DNA from: Alkalibacter saccharofermentans DSM 14828
Lineage (GTDB): Bacteria > Bacillota > Clostridia > Eubacteriales > Alkalibacteraceae
Reading direction: 5' to 3'
Assembly: GCF_900128885.1 (NCBI RefSeq)
Contig: NZ_FQTU01000003.1
Coordinates: 138,968-202,967, forward strand
DNA: 64,000 bases
Positions within the stretch are counted from its first letter, which is position 1. Every line of letters begins with the position of its first letter. A program made the position numbers and the translations under genes. The notes beneath the pieces were generated by a model that made no database searches, had not been told where the DNA came from, and was given only the letters and a program-made list of their open reading frames with translations. Below are positions 17,328-26,746 of the stretch, piece by piece.

Positions 17328-18087
17328 GTTTAGATTGCTTAGTAAAATTAATGAACATACTTGTTATGAATACCTGTGTTATTATCAAAAGAATACTCTG
17401 AAGAAACGCCATGGTTAAATTTGATATCATGGCGTTTCTTATCACAAGGGACAAAAGATAATCGACACCGTTTAAAATCAAAAAAACACTTGAGACAACG
17501 ATCAATAAATTTAACAGCATGTGTTTAGCGTATCTTTTTAGGAGTTGGTGGCTTTTGACAAAACCTTCTCTAACCCTGGTGTTTTCAAGAACCACAAAAT
17601 GGCTCCAAAAAATTACGTTCATGTAAGCTGATAGCATTATAGCAATATATACCATCATGAATACGACAGAATTGCTAAAAAGAGAAAAGAGGCTTCCTGC
17701 TAGTAGCGAAAGGGCAAAAAAACCTAAAAGCAACATTAAAAACCCGGTCAGCAGCATAAACAGCTTTTGTCCGATAAGCACGAAAATCTCAAGGAATGCA
17801 AACTTGCGGTTTTCGATAAAATTTCTGGAGACAATCATGACAAAAGGTATCATAATTAGAAATACCACGAAGTTCAGAAGGAATATGGTGGTTATAATGG
17901 AATCGGGAATGGCCAGGACGGCTTCCACAGTTCCATCCCCCATGTAAATAAATAAAAAACTGTAGCTTATGAAAGGTATTGCAGCCAGATACAAGAAAAT
18001 ACTAATAGATGATTTGATTATGCCTATTGTTACAAGCAGATGTTCTTTGAGGGTCAATATTTTTTTAGAATACAATTGGTCCAACAT
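17320..18087 (-). CDS. Polytopic membrane protein of unknown function
   Basis: 255 residues with about six hydrophobic segments separated by short charged loops. A basic amphipathic stretch (VLENTRVREGFVKSHQLLKRYAKHM) before the last two helices resembles that of glycerophosphodiesterase-type membrane domains, but I do not recognise the family. I start it at the ATG at 18087, 10 bases from GGAGG; the frame runs on to a TTG 9 bases upstream that is too close to the GGAGG. It has its own minus-strand promoter. Last 8 bases overlap the end of the acetate-kinase-like gene, with no terminator hairpin between them. Confidence 0.7.
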   Translation of the reverse strand: MLDQLYSKKILTLKEHLLVTIGIIKSSISIFLYLAAIPFISYSFLFIYMGDGTVEAVLAIPDSIITTIFLLNFVVFLIMIPFVMIVSRNFIENRKFAFLEIFVLIGQKLFMLLTGFLMLLLGFFALSLLAGSLFSLFSNSVVFMMVYIAIMLSAYMNVIFWSHFVVLENTRVREGFVKSHQLLKRYAKHMLLNLLIVVSSVFLILNGVDYLLSLVIRNAMISNLTMAFLQSILLIITQVFITSMFINFTKQSKLI

Positions 18088-18123
18088 TATTAGCAAGCCT
18101 CCTAGATTATATGTCTACAATAT

Positions 18124-18151
18124 ATTATATATCAGTAGTATCCGTTGTCAA
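18124..18151 (-). promoter_or_regulatory. Minus-strand promoter of the membrane protein gene
   Basis: Read on the minus strand: TTGACA (complement of 18146-18151), 16-base spacer, TATAAT (complement of 18124-18129). Confidence 0.8.
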
Positions 18152-18258
18152 CGAATGGAGTTTACCTAAGATTGAAATTAACTAAATTTTAATCTTAATA
18201 ATATATGATATAATCATGGATGGTGAAATCAACCGGCGAAGGAGTTGGGTCTGGGTTT

Positions 18259-19815
18259 ATGAAAAAAACAGTGCTGTCCCTTGATTGCGGAACACAAAGC
18301 ATTCGGGGTATGATATTCGATGAAAACGGAAACTTGCTGGCAAAAGAAAAAATAATATATGATCCTCCCTATGTGTCTCCGGAACTGGATTGGGCTGAAA
18401 GGGACGCTTTGCTTTATTGGAAGGAGACCGGATTAATCTGCAATAGACTGAAGGCAAATCATCCGGAGCATTTCAATTCTGTCATTTGTGTTGCCATAAC
18501 TACTCAAAGGGACACCTGCGTACCGGTGGACATAAAGGGGGAACCTCTAAGAAATGCCATACTGTGGATGGATCAGAGAAAAATAGCCAGCCCAAAACCT
18601 ATCGGAAGATTATATTCCTGGGGAACAAGTGCGGTAGGTATGAGAAAGACGATAGAGAATTTCAGCAGGAGCTGTCCTGCTCACTGGATTATGGAATATG
18701 AAAGTGATATATGGGAAAAAACTCATAAATATCTAATGCTCTCTTCTTTTTTAAACTATAAGCTCACCGGAAAATTTATAGATTCTGTATCCGGCCAGAC
18801 TGGTCACCTGCCATTTAACTATAAAAAGCAGGTGTGGGATGGGAAATGGGGGCTAAAGGGCAGAGTGTTCCAGATTCCGTCACAGAAGCTCTGCGATATA
18901 GTTCCTGCTGGGACGGTTATAGGAAAAATAACTGAAGAAGCCGCTCTTGAGACCGGATTGCCGGTGGACTTGCCTGTAATAGCATCAGGGTCTGACAAAG
19001 CCTGTGAGACACTGGGTACGGGATGCGTATCTGAAGAGATTGCAAGCGTTTCTTTGGGATCTCAAGCTACAATAGAGACGATGTCGGAGAGATATTACGA
19101 GGTTCAGCCTTTCATACCGCCATTTCCTTCGGCCATTGATAAGAAATTCAATCCTGAAATCAGCGTATACAGAGGCTTTTGGATGATTTCATGGTTTAAA
19201 AATGAATTTGCCTTCAGGGAAATCCAAAAGGCACAGGTCACGGGAGAAGCACCTGAGGATGTGTTGAATCGGGGCTTGAAAATGATTCCTCCTGGCAGTG
19301 ACGGGTTAATGCTCCAACCATTTTGGGGCAATGAGCTTACGAGACCAGAATCAAGGGGCTCAATTATCGGGTTCAAGGAAGATCATACAAGGTTTCATAT
19401 ATACAGAGCAATAATTGAGGGCATAGGATTTGCACTCAAAGAAGGAATGGAGAAAATCCAGAAGAAATCAAATGTGAAGATAAGCAGGGCCGCCATGTCA
19501 GGGGGAGGAGCCCAAAGTGATGAAATATGCCAGATTATGGCGGATATCTTAAATAGAGAGACATATAGGGTTCAGACCCAGGAAACTTCAGGATTGGGTG
19601 CGGCCATATGCGCATTTAAAGGTATGGGCGTTTATGATAGCTTTGAAGCAGCTGTCCATGCCATGGTTAAAGTTAAGGATGTTTTCAGCCCTGACAGAAA
19701 TACTTCCGATATTTACGCACAGCTGTACGAAAAGGGGTATGCAAAAATTTACAAAAGGCTAAAGCCTATATATATGATGATGGAAAAGATTGAACATGAA
19801 GATATTGACAAATGA
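18259..19815 (+). CDS. FGGY-family carbohydrate kinase
   Basis: 518 residues. The two ASKHA halves of a sugar kinase: LSLDCGTQSIRGMIFDENG (phosphate 1) at the start, TTQRDTCVPVD and LRNAILWMDQR in the substrate half, ASGSDKACETLGTGC with SLGSQATIE (phosphate 2), and AMSGGGAQSDEICQIMADILNR near the C-terminus (adenosine motif). The sugar or polyol substrate cannot be read from sequence. I start it at ATG 18259, where homology begins; an ATG at 18220 would add 13 residues. A TATAAT box lies at 18209-18214. It lies 62 bases before the CoA-dehydratase activase gene, a pairing without obvious metabolic logic. Confidence 0.85.
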   Translation: MKKTVLSLDCGTQSIRGMIFDENGNLLAKEKIIYDPPYVSPELDWAERDALLYWKETGLICNRLKANHPEHFNSVICVAITTQRDTCVPVDIKGEPLRNAILWMDQRKIASPKPIGRLYSWGTSAVGMRKTIENFSRSCPAHWIMEYESDIWEKTHKYLMLSSFLNYKLTGKFIDSVSGQTGHLPFNYKKQVWDGKWGLKGRVFQIPSQKLCDIVPAGTVIGKITEEAALETGLPVDLPVIASGSDKACETLGTGCVSEEIASVSLGSQATIETMSERYYEVQPFIPPFPSAIDKKFNPEISVYRGFWMISWFKNEFAFREIQKAQVTGEAPEDVLNRGLKMIPPGSDGLMLQPFWGNELTRPESRGSIIGFKEDHTRFHIYRAIIEGIGFALKEGMEKIQKKSNVKISRAAMSGGGAQSDEICQIMADILNRETYRVQTQETSGLGAAICAFKGMGVYDSFEAAVHAMVKVKDVFSPDRNTSDIYAQLYEKGYAKIYKRLKPIYMMMEKIEHEDIDK

Positions 19816-19877
19816 CGCTAATAGGAATAAGATATATAAATTGATTGTAAAGTCATATTGGGAGGAATAAGCAATTG

Positions 19878-22800
19878 ATGTCAGATAAAAAGCGCTACAA
19901 TTTGGGACTGGATGTAGGATCGACTACGATTAAACTTGTGGTTCTGGAAAATGATAAAATTACATACAGCGTATACAGAAGGCATTTGTCGAACATAAAA
20001 TCGACGATAAAATCGGTAATTGAAGAAGCCTACGACCAAATAGGAAATATTGAACTTAAAGCATCCGTTACAGGCTCCGGAGGGTTGTCTGTTTCTAAAT
20101 GGCTGGGCATAAAATTTGTACAGGAAGTCATAGCATCCACATTGGCAGTGGAAAAGACTATCCCTGATACTGATGTAGTTATAGAGCTTGGCGGAGAAGA
20201 TGCTAAAATTACTTACTTTGACCATTCCATAGAACAGAGAATGAACGGCACTTGTGCTGGAGGCACGGGTGCGTTCATAGACCAAATGGCTTCCCTTTTG
20301 GAGTGTGACGCATCTGGTCTCAACAATTTAGCCAAGGAATACGGGGTTATATATCCCATCGCTTCAAGGTGCGGAGTATTTGCTAAAACCGACGTACAGC
20401 CGCTTCTAAATGAAGGGGCAAAAAAAGAAGACATCGCTGCTTCCGTCTTTCAAGCAGTGGTAAATCAGACCATAAGCGGATTGGCTTGCGGCAAACCTAT
20501 AGTGGGGAATGTTGCATTTTTGGGAGGTCCTTTGTATTTTTTATCAGAGCTCCGAAAGAGATTCATAGAAACTTTGGAGATGGAGGACGACCAGATAAGG
20601 TTTCCGGAAAACTCCCAGCTTTTTGTCGCTCTAGGAGCAGCATTCGATTCATTTGAAAATCATGAAACTACAAGCCTGGGGGAAATCATGGAAAAAACCT
20701 CCGGTATGGGTGATGTACAGTTAAAGGAAATACATAGGCTGGAACCTCTTTTTAAAAGCGAAGCGGATCTTTTGGAGTTTAGGAAAAGGCACGAAAGGGA
20801 AAAAGTCAAGCGAGAGGATATATCTTCGTACAAGGGCAAGGCTTATCTTGGAATTGATGCCGGGTCAACCACGTCCAAGGCGGCGCTGATAGGGGAAGAA
20901 GGCCAACTTCTTTACACCTACTATAGCGGAAATCAGGGGAGTCCGTTAAATCAAGCTATTGGGATACTAAAGGAAGTATACTCCCTTATTCACGAAGACA
21001 TTAAGATAGTAAATGGAGCAGTGACGGGATACGGCGAAGCACTTATTAAATCAGCGTTAAAAATAGACATTGGAGAGATAGAGACCATGGCCCACTACAA
21101 GGGGGCAAAATACTTTCTTCCTCAGGTGGACTTCATACTGGACATTGGTGGACAGGATATGAAGTGTATAAAAATCGTCGACGGAATAATTGACGATATA
21201 GTATTGAACGAAGCTTGTTCTTCCGGATGCGGGTCGTTTTTGGAGACTTTCGCAAAATCTTTAGGCTTAGATGTGCAAGGCTTTGCAAATGCGGCGCTCC
21301 TTGCCGACAGCCCGGTAGATCTTGGAACAAGATGTACGGTATTTATGAATTCCAGGGTGAAACAGGCACAAAAAGAGGGAGCAAGCGTAGGAGATATTTC
21401 TGCAGGGTTGTCTTATTCTGTCATAAGGAATGCTTTGCAAAAGGTAATCAAGATCAGGAATATGGATGAACTGGGAGAGAACATAGTCGTCCAGGGAGGT
21501 ACTTTCTACAGCGACGCGGTACTCCGTGGGTTGGAGAAAATATCTGGAAGGAATGTCATAAGGCCGGATATTTCCGGAATAATGGGGGCTTTTGGTGCCG
21601 CCTTGATAGCCAGGGAACGATACGACGGATCCGAAGAATCGTCCATGTTAAAGTCTCAAGAACTGGAAAAATTTAATATAGACATCAAATTTAAACGGTG
21701 CAAAGCATGCACAAACAACTGCCTTCTTACAGTCAACAAGTTTTCTGATGGAAGAAAGTACATTTCCGGAAACAGATGCGAAAAAGGACTGGGTATATTG
21801 GGTGGAGTGAAAAAGCCCGAAATGCCCGACCTTTACGATTATAAATATAAAGAGCTGTTTGCTTATGAAAACAATAAAAAGCATGAAAGTCACAGGGGCA
21901 CTGTTGGAATCCCAAGGGTACTTAACATGTACGAAAACTACCCTTTCTGGCATACGTTCTTTACTGATTTGGGCTATAATGTAGTAATTTCGCCCCACAG
22001 CAACAAAAAGATTTTTGAAGAGGGAATTGAGACCATACCCTCTGAATCCGTGTGCTACCCTGCTAAATTGGTCCATGGACATATCGTGAACCTATTAAAA
22101 CAAGGAGTGGATATGATATTCTACCCCTGCGTACCTTACGAGGAAAAAGAATTCAAAGAAGCAGACAACTGTTATAGCTGTCCCATAGTGACTTCATATC
22201 CCGAGACCATAAAGCATAACCTGGATGATATAGGCATATCTGAGACGGAATACGTAAACTTCTTCATAACGATGGAGAACTATGACAAGATAAAGACCAG
22301 ACTTGTTGTAGAATTCGCAAAAAGAGGATTTGAAAAGGAGCATATAGCATCAGCCTGCAAAAAGGCATGGAACGAAAGAGTCTCGTTCAGACAAAAAATC
22401 ATGAAAAAGGGCGAGGAGACCCTTGAATACATAAATAAAAACAATCTAAAGGCAATAATCCTTGCAGGAAGACCATATCATGTGGATCCCGAGATACACC
22501 ACGGAATACCGAATCTGATAAAAGATATGGGAATGGCGGTTTTGACAGAAGATTCAGTATCTCATTTGGGAAAATTGAGCGAACCGCTGCGGGTTCTCGA
22601 CCAATGGAAGTATCACACCAGACTATACGCCGCTGCGGAGTTCGCGTCACGAAATGAGAATATAGAATTCGTGCAGTTAACGTCATTCGGCTGCGGCATA
22701 GACGCTGTAACCAGCGATCAGGCCCAGGAACTTCTTAAAGAAAAGGGCAGAATATACACGCTAATCAAGATTGACGAAGGAAACAATCTCGGTGCTGTAA

Positions 22801-24143
22801 GAATAAGGCTTAGATCCCTTAAAGCGGCCATGGATGATAGGGTTGGCAATAATTACCAGATCGGAAATGTTAAGAAAAGGCCTAAGCCTCCAAAGTTCAC
22901 TGCTGAAATGAAAAAGAACCACACATTGTTGGTACCTCAGATGTCTCCTATACATTTTGACTTCATCGAAGGGGCTATGTCCAAGTCGGGATATAATGTA
23001 AAAGTACTGCCGGATGTAGACAACAACGCAATAGAAGAAGGGCTAAAATACGTTAACAACGATGCTTGTTATCCCTCCATACTTGTAATTGGGCAGATGA
23101 TGAATGCCTTGAAATCAGGGGAGTATGATCTGGATAATGTTTCCTTGGTCATGTCTCAGACAGGGGGACCTTGTCGGGCTTCTAATTACGTTGGATTTAT
23201 CAGGAAGGCACTAAACGACAGCAATATGGGACACATACCTGTTATTTCGGCCAACCTGACAGGGTTGGAGAGAAATCCCGGATTCAAGATTTCTATCCCC
23301 ATGGTCAATAGAGGCATCATGGCTATGGTTTATGGAGATTTGTTCCAGAGGGTTTTGTATAAGACAAGACCTTATGAAAAGACAAAAGGATCTGCCAATA
23401 AGCTCTATGAAAAATGGAGAGACCGGGCTAAGGGAAACATAGAGTCAGGAAATCTTATAGAGTTTGGTAAAAATATGGAAAGAATAGTAAACGAGTTTGA
23501 CGCTCTTGCCTTAAAAAGCGAGATAAAACCCAAAGTTGCAATTGTTGGTGAGATTTTGGTTAAGTACCATCCCACTGCAAACAACGATTTAATAAACGTT
23601 CTTGAAGAAGAAGGAGCTGAAGTAGTTGTTCCTGACATTTTAGATTTTTTCCTTTACTGCGCGTACAACGGAGTTTATAAACACCATGCATTTTATACCA
23701 GCAAAAAGTCCATGAAAAACAGCAGCAGGTTTATCGGACTAATTGAATGGTACAGGAGCAGAATGAAAAAGTGTCTAGAAAAAAGCGAAAGGTTTAGACC
23801 CCCGACCCCCATAACCCATAAGGCTAAAATGGCTCAAAAGCTTATAGACTTAGGCAATCAGGGAGGAGAAGGGTGGTTTTTGACTGCTGAGATGATGGAG
23901 TTGATTGAAGAAGGCATCGAAAACATAGTGTGCGTGCAGCCATTTGCATGTCTGCCCAACCACGTAATGGGCAAAGGGATGATGAAGCCCATACGGGCCA
24001 TGTATCCTTATGCCAATATCGCTGCTATTGATTATGATCCGGGAGCAAGCGAAGTCAACCAGTTGAACAGAATAAAACTCATGATGGCAGTCGCAAACAA
24101 GAACTTAAAGAAAAAAACTCTAAAAGATCACGTTTCTACATAA
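19878..24143 (+). CDS. Large 2-hydroxyacyl-CoA dehydratase activase (two activase domains plus DUF2229 and HgdB-like region)
   Basis: 1,421 residues. Two BcrAD/BadFG ATPase domains in tandem: residues ~7-255 (LGLDVGSTTIKLVVL, NGTCAGGTGAFIDQMA, SRCGVFAKTD) and ~324-570 (LGIDAGSTTSKAALI, NEACSSGCGSFLETFA, TRCTVFMNSR). Each has the Cys pair that binds the bridging [4Fe-4S] cluster of HgdC-type activases. A Cys cluster (CKACTNNC...GNRCEKG) near 610 leads into the DUF2229 region (IPSESVCYPAKLVHGH, PCVPYE) and a C-terminal region related to the dehydratase subunits. Family members drive ATP-dependent low-potential electron transfer, but these very long fusions have no assigned substrate. GGAGGA precedes a TTG (19875) and ATG (19878); I use the ATG. 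Confidence 0.88.
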   Translation: MSDKKRYNLGLDVGSTTIKLVVLENDKITYSVYRRHLSNIKSTIKSVIEEAYDQIGNIELKASVTGSGGLSVSKWLGIKFVQEVIASTLAVEKTIPDTDVVIELGGEDAKITYFDHSIEQRMNGTCAGGTGAFIDQMASLLECDASGLNNLAKEYGVIYPIASRCGVFAKTDVQPLLNEGAKKEDIAASVFQAVVNQTISGLACGKPIVGNVAFLGGPLYFLSELRKRFIETLEMEDDQIRFPENSQLFVALGAAFDSFENHETTSLGEIMEKTSGMGDVQLKEIHRLEPLFKSEADLLEFRKRHEREKVKREDISSYKGKAYLGIDAGSTTSKAALIGEEGQLLYTYYSGNQGSPLNQAIGILKEVYSLIHEDIKIVNGAVTGYGEALIKSALKIDIGEIETMAHYKGAKYFLPQVDFILDIGGQDMKCIKIVDGIIDDIVLNEACSSGCGSFLETFAKSLGLDVQGFANAALLADSPVDLGTRCTVFMNSRVKQAQKEGASVGDISAGLSYSVIRNALQKVIKIRNMDELGENIVVQGGTFYSDAVLRGLEKISGRNVIRPDISGIMGAFGAALIARERYDGSEESSMLKSQELEKFNIDIKFKRCKACTNNCLLTVNKFSDGRKYISGNRCEKGLGILGGVKKPEMPDLYDYKYKELFAYENNKKHESHRGTVGIPRVLNMYENYPFWHTFFTDLGYNVVISPHSNKKIFEEGIETIPSESVCYPAKLVHGHIVNLLKQGVDMIFYPCVPYEEKEFKEADNCYSCPIVTSYPETIKHNLDDIGISETEYVNFFITMENYDKIKTRLVVEFAKRGFEKEHIASACKKAWNERVSFRQKIMKKGEETLEYINKNNLKAIILAGRPYHVDPEIHHGIPNLIKDMGMAVLTEDSVSHLGKLSEPLRVLDQWKYHTRLYAAAEFASRNENIEFVQLTSFGCGIDAVTSDQAQELLKEKGRIYTLIKIDEGNNLGAVRIRLRSLKAAMDDRVGNNYQIGNVKKRPKPPKFTAEMKKNHTLLVPQMSPIHFDFIEGAMSKSGYNVKVLPDVDNNAIEEGLKYVNNDACYPSILVIGQMMNALKSGEYDLDNVSLVMSQTGGPCRASNYVGFIRKALNDSNMGHIPVISANLTGLERNPGFKISIPMVNRGIMAMVYGDLFQRVLYKTRPYEKTKGSANKLYEKWRDRAKGNIESGNLIEFGKNMERIVNEFDALALKSEIKPKVAIVGEILVKYHPTANNDLINVLEEEGAEVVVPDILDFFLYCAYNGVYKHHAFYTSKKSMKNSSRFIGLIEWYRSRMKKCLEKSERFRPPTPITHKAKMAQKLIDLGNQGGEGWFLTAEMMELIEEGIENIVCVQPFACLPNHVMGKGMMKPIRAMYPYANIAAIDYDPGASEVNQLNRIKLMMAVANKNLKKKTLKDHVST

Positions 24144-24172
24144 GAATGCAAGTATCATAAGGTCAATTGGCA

Positions 24173-24494
24173 GATGATGCGGCATTAAAAAGACTAGCAG
24201 AATTTTTGTTAAAAGAAGATATGGGCATCAAAGGCATGTACAGGTATGGGGGAGATGAAATGCTCATCATTATCAAGGATGACGCAGCTACATCGTCCAT
24301 ATGCTTTAACATAGTGGTTGAATATTTGTCATGAATACTCACAGGTATAAAATAATATTACGGTCACTGTAGGAGCCCCAGTACACAAAACGAAATACAA
24401 AGAGTTATTAAATATTGCGGATATCGCTTTGTACAAAGCAAAGAAAAAAGGAAGAAATTGTTTTGTAATAGTGGTTAAAAGGACCGGTCTGTAG
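24173..24494 (+). pseudogene. Remnant of a GGDEF (diguanylate cyclase) domain gene
   Basis: In one frame from 24173 the translation reads DDAALKRLAEFLL...GMYRYGGDEMLIII, including the GGDE active-site signature, and stops at 24332-24334. In another frame from 24357 it reads ITVTVGAPVH...LLNIADIALYKAKKKGRNCFV, the exact C-terminal signature of GGDEF domains, stopping at 24492-24494. The N-terminal part, the segment between the fragments and any start codon are gone, so this is a decayed gene, not a working cyclase. It occupies most of the gap between the activase gene and the SorC-type regulator. Confidence 0.85.
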
Positions 24495-24508
24495 GCTGGT
24501 CCTTTTTT
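24477..24508 (+). terminator. Rho-independent terminator
   Basis: AAAAGGACC (24477-24485) pairs with GGTCCTTTT (24498-24506), ending in a run of Ts. It overlaps the end of the GGDEF remnant and is still intact, so it can end transcripts from the activase gene. Confidence 0.88.
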
Positions 24509-24679
24509 CAGTTGAATTTGCCAAAGACAATAAAACAATGGTTTAAAAAAACAACATTTTATGAAAATGTATTTTGAAAACCCGGTTGAGAAAATTTTAA
24601 AAAGCTTGATTTTCCAACATGTAACGAGATGTAAACGGAAAGACATAAAATATTGTAACAAAATATTAAATAAAAAGTG

Positions 24680-24708
24680 TTGACTTTCGTTTTCATACAG
24701 GGTATTAT
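24680..24708 (+). promoter_or_regulatory. Promoter of the polyol PTS locus
   Basis: TTGACT at 24680-24685, 17-base spacer, TATTAT at 24703-24708. The region between the terminator and this promoter (24509-24679) is AT-rich, with only a small ACATTTT/AAAATGT hairpin (24554-24570). Confidence 0.78.
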
Positions 24709-24731
24709 TTAAGCAAGAAATGAATATCAAG

Positions 24732-24766
24732 GTGTGAAACGAATTTCACACGAATGATTGTGAAAG
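24732..24766 (+). promoter_or_regulatory. Operator-like dyad before the SorC-type regulator gene
   Basis: GTGTGAAA-CGAA-TTTCACAC (24732-24751) is a perfect dyad with 8-bp arms, and a third half-site TTGTGAAA follows at 24759-24766. It lies just downstream of the likely transcription start and ends 10 bases before the regulator ATG. It fits an autoregulatory site for the SorC-type protein. Its flanks resemble a catabolite responsive element, but the centre does not match. Confidence 0.65.
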
Positions 24767-24776
24767 GAAATTCGCT

Positions 24777-25721
24777 ATGGATTACAGATATGATGTCCGC
24801 CTAATGGTTAGATGTGCCAAAATGCATTATGAAGATAATTTGAAACAAAATGAAATAGCGGAAAAACTTGGCGTATCCAAAGCTACAGTCTCAAGAATCA
24901 TAAATTATGCTAAGGAAAAGAAGATAATTGAATTCAAAATAAACAATCCGTACCCGGAAGAAATCTTAGAGCTTGAGAAGAAGATTGAAGACAAATACGG
25001 TTTGACTGAGGTCATAATTGCAGATTTGGGCTCCGAAGATGAAAGCGATATCAAAAAGGCTTTGGCTAAGGAAGCAGCCAAATATTTGACCAGGGTCTTA
25101 AAGCAAGGGATGCTAGTTGGCGTTTCCAGTGGAACCACCTTAGCTGAAATACCAAGGTACATTGAAAACACAAAAAACAACGACATAACTTTCGTACCCA
25201 TGGTAGGAGGAAACGGCCAGTATATGCCGAATATTCAAACTAACAATATAGCCCTTAACTTTGCCAGAGTCTTAAAAGGAAACTCAAAGATACTTCACGC
25301 TCCGGCAATAGTTGAAAAAATTGAAAATAAGAAAATGCTGATTGAAGATCCCGGAATAAAGTCGGTTCTCTCTTTGACTGATAAGCTTGATATAGCACTA
25401 ATGGGGATAGGATCATCTACCTTGCAATCTAGCGTAAAAATGATTGCAGAGTTCTTGACAAATGAAGAACTGGAGCAGATTGCCGAAAAAGGAGCAGTTG
25501 CAGACGTCTGCAACATATTTGTAGATAAATTTGGAAACGGTGACAAATTCGAATCAAATCAAAGAGTCATAGGAATTTCTCTGGACAACATCAGAAGAAC
25601 CCCATTAAAAGTTGGAATAGCAGGTCACATAGATAAGCTTGATGCGATAAAAGGGATTTTGAATACAGACTTAATAAACGTGTTGGTTACTGATATCAGT
25701 ATTGCCAGAAACTTGGCTTGA
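24777..25721 (+). CDS. SorC-family sugar-binding transcriptional regulator
   Basis: 314 residues. An N-terminal helix-turn-helix of SorC/DeoR type (QNEIAEKLGVSKATVSRIINYAKEKKII, residues ~23-52) is followed by the SorC sugar-phosphate-binding domain (GVSSGTTLAEIPRYI, FVPMVGGNG, LMGIGSSTLQSS, GISLDNIRRTPLKVGIAGHIDK). The ligand is normally a phosphorylated sugar or polyol made by the adjacent pathway. First gene of the locus, 24 bases before gutM; AAAGGA precedes the ATG by 7 bases. Probably binds the dyad at 24732-24766. Confidence 0.9.
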   Translation: MDYRYDVRLMVRCAKMHYEDNLKQNEIAEKLGVSKATVSRIINYAKEKKIIEFKINNPYPEEILELEKKIEDKYGLTEVIIADLGSEDESDIKKALAKEAAKYLTRVLKQGMLVGVSSGTTLAEIPRYIENTKNNDITFVPMVGGNGQYMPNIQTNNIALNFARVLKGNSKILHAPAIVEKIENKKMLIEDPGIKSVLSLTDKLDIALMGIGSSTLQSSVKMIAEFLTNEELEQIAEKGAVADVCNIFVDKFGNGDKFESNQRVIGISLDNIRRTPLKVGIAGHIDKLDAIKGILNTDLINVLVTDISIARNLA

Positions 25722-25745
25722 TGAAGGATCCGAGGAGGGTTTTAA

Positions 25746-26168
25746 ATGGAAAATATGACTAGGTTGGTTTTTATATTCTTTGCTCTATTCATAGTGCAAG
25801 GGGCAATGACGTTTTTTCAGATTAAGAATTATAAAAAAAATGTCTCCGAAATCAGAAGAAAGGGAGACATGCTGATAGGCCAAGCAAAGGGAGGAATAAA
25901 ATCCGGATGCATAGTAATAATGTCTCTAGACGATAAGGGTAATATCACAGAAACCAGATGCATGGCAGGAAGAACGGTTTTCAACAGGTTTAAGAACATC
26001 GATGATTTTAATGGGAAGAATGTATATCAATCCCATGAGTGGACGCAAAACATAAAGAACAAACAGATAAGAAAAGCCGTGGAGACGGCAATAAACACAA
26101 TGAAGGATCAGCTTAGTTCCATGGAAGAAGATTCTGAAGAAGGCAGCGAAAGCTCGGTTGCGACGTAA
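25746..26168 (+). CDS. gutM: Glucitol operon activator GutM
   Basis: 140 residues: one N-terminal membrane helix (LVFIFFALFIVQGAMTFF), then a small cytoplasmic domain with KNVSEIRRKGDMLIGQAKGGIKSGCIVIMSLDDKGNI, the GutM signature. In enteric bacteria GutM promotes expression of the glucitol operon; in Firmicutes it accompanies glucitol-type PTS genes and may act together with the regulator at the membrane. The acidic tail (MEEDSEEGSESS) is not conserved elsewhere that I know. GGAGGG precedes the ATG. Confidence 0.87.
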   Translation: MENMTRLVFIFFALFIVQGAMTFFQIKNYKKNVSEIRRKGDMLIGQAKGGIKSGCIVIMSLDDKGNITETRCMAGRTVFNRFKNIDDFNGKNVYQSHEWTQNIKNKQIRKAVETAINTMKDQLSSMEEDSEEGSESSVAT

Positions 26169-26220
26169 ATGACAGGATTTATATAATTCTGTTAAATATA
26201 ATTAACAAGGAGGATTTTAG

Positions 26221-26745
26221 ATGGATTTTTTAGCTAACTTGGCAGAAGGCTTTATCGGCTTGTTCAACGCTGGTGGAGCGACATTCATGGGATTGGTAAC
26301 AGGCATAATCCCAACACTGGTAGTTCTTATTACCTTTGTAAACTCTATAATCATGATTGTCGGAGAAGAAAAGGTGGAAGGATTTGCCCAAAAGATGACA
26401 GGCAATATAATAACGAGGTACACGGTATTTCCCGTTATTGCGATGTTCTTCTTGACTAACCCGATGGCATACTCATTCGGTAAGTTCTTGGAGGAAAAAT
26501 ACAAGCCTGCATTCTACGATGCAGCAGTATCATTTTGTCATCCTATAACCGGATTGTTTCCCCATGGCAATCCAGGAGAACTGTTTGTATGGCTGGGAAT
26601 CTCCAGCGGAATAACAGAGCTGGGCTTGTCAATAGCAGGTCTTGCGGTCAGATACTTTTTAGTAGGTGTAGTAGTAATACTTATAAGAGGTATCGTGACA
26701 GAAAAGATTACTTTCATGATGATTGCAAGAAAAGAGGTGAACTGA
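26221..26745 (+). CDS. srlA: PTS glucitol/sorbitol-type transporter, IIC subunit
   Basis: 174 residues, mostly hydrophobic, matching SrlA/GutA. It begins MDFLANLAEGFIGLFNAGGATFMGLVTGIIPTLVVLITFVNSIIMIVGEEKVE and contains the family segment FPHGNPGELFVWLGISSG. With the membrane part of IIB it forms the translocation path. AAGGAGG precedes the ATG; its stop is 1 base from the start of the IIB gene. Confidence 0.92.
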   Translation: MDFLANLAEGFIGLFNAGGATFMGLVTGIIPTLVVLITFVNSIIMIVGEEKVEGFAQKMTGNIITRYTVFPVIAMFFLTNPMAYSFGKFLEEKYKPAFYDAAVSFCHPITGLFPHGNPGELFVWLGISSGITELGLSIAGLAVRYFLVGVVVILIRGIVTEKITFMMIARKEVN

Positions 26746-26746
26746 T

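Noticed and set aside
24640..24660. Catabolite responsive element (TGTAAACGGAAAGACA) before the polyol promoter
   Set aside because: The left half fits the CcpA consensus but the right half does not; not strong enough to annotate.
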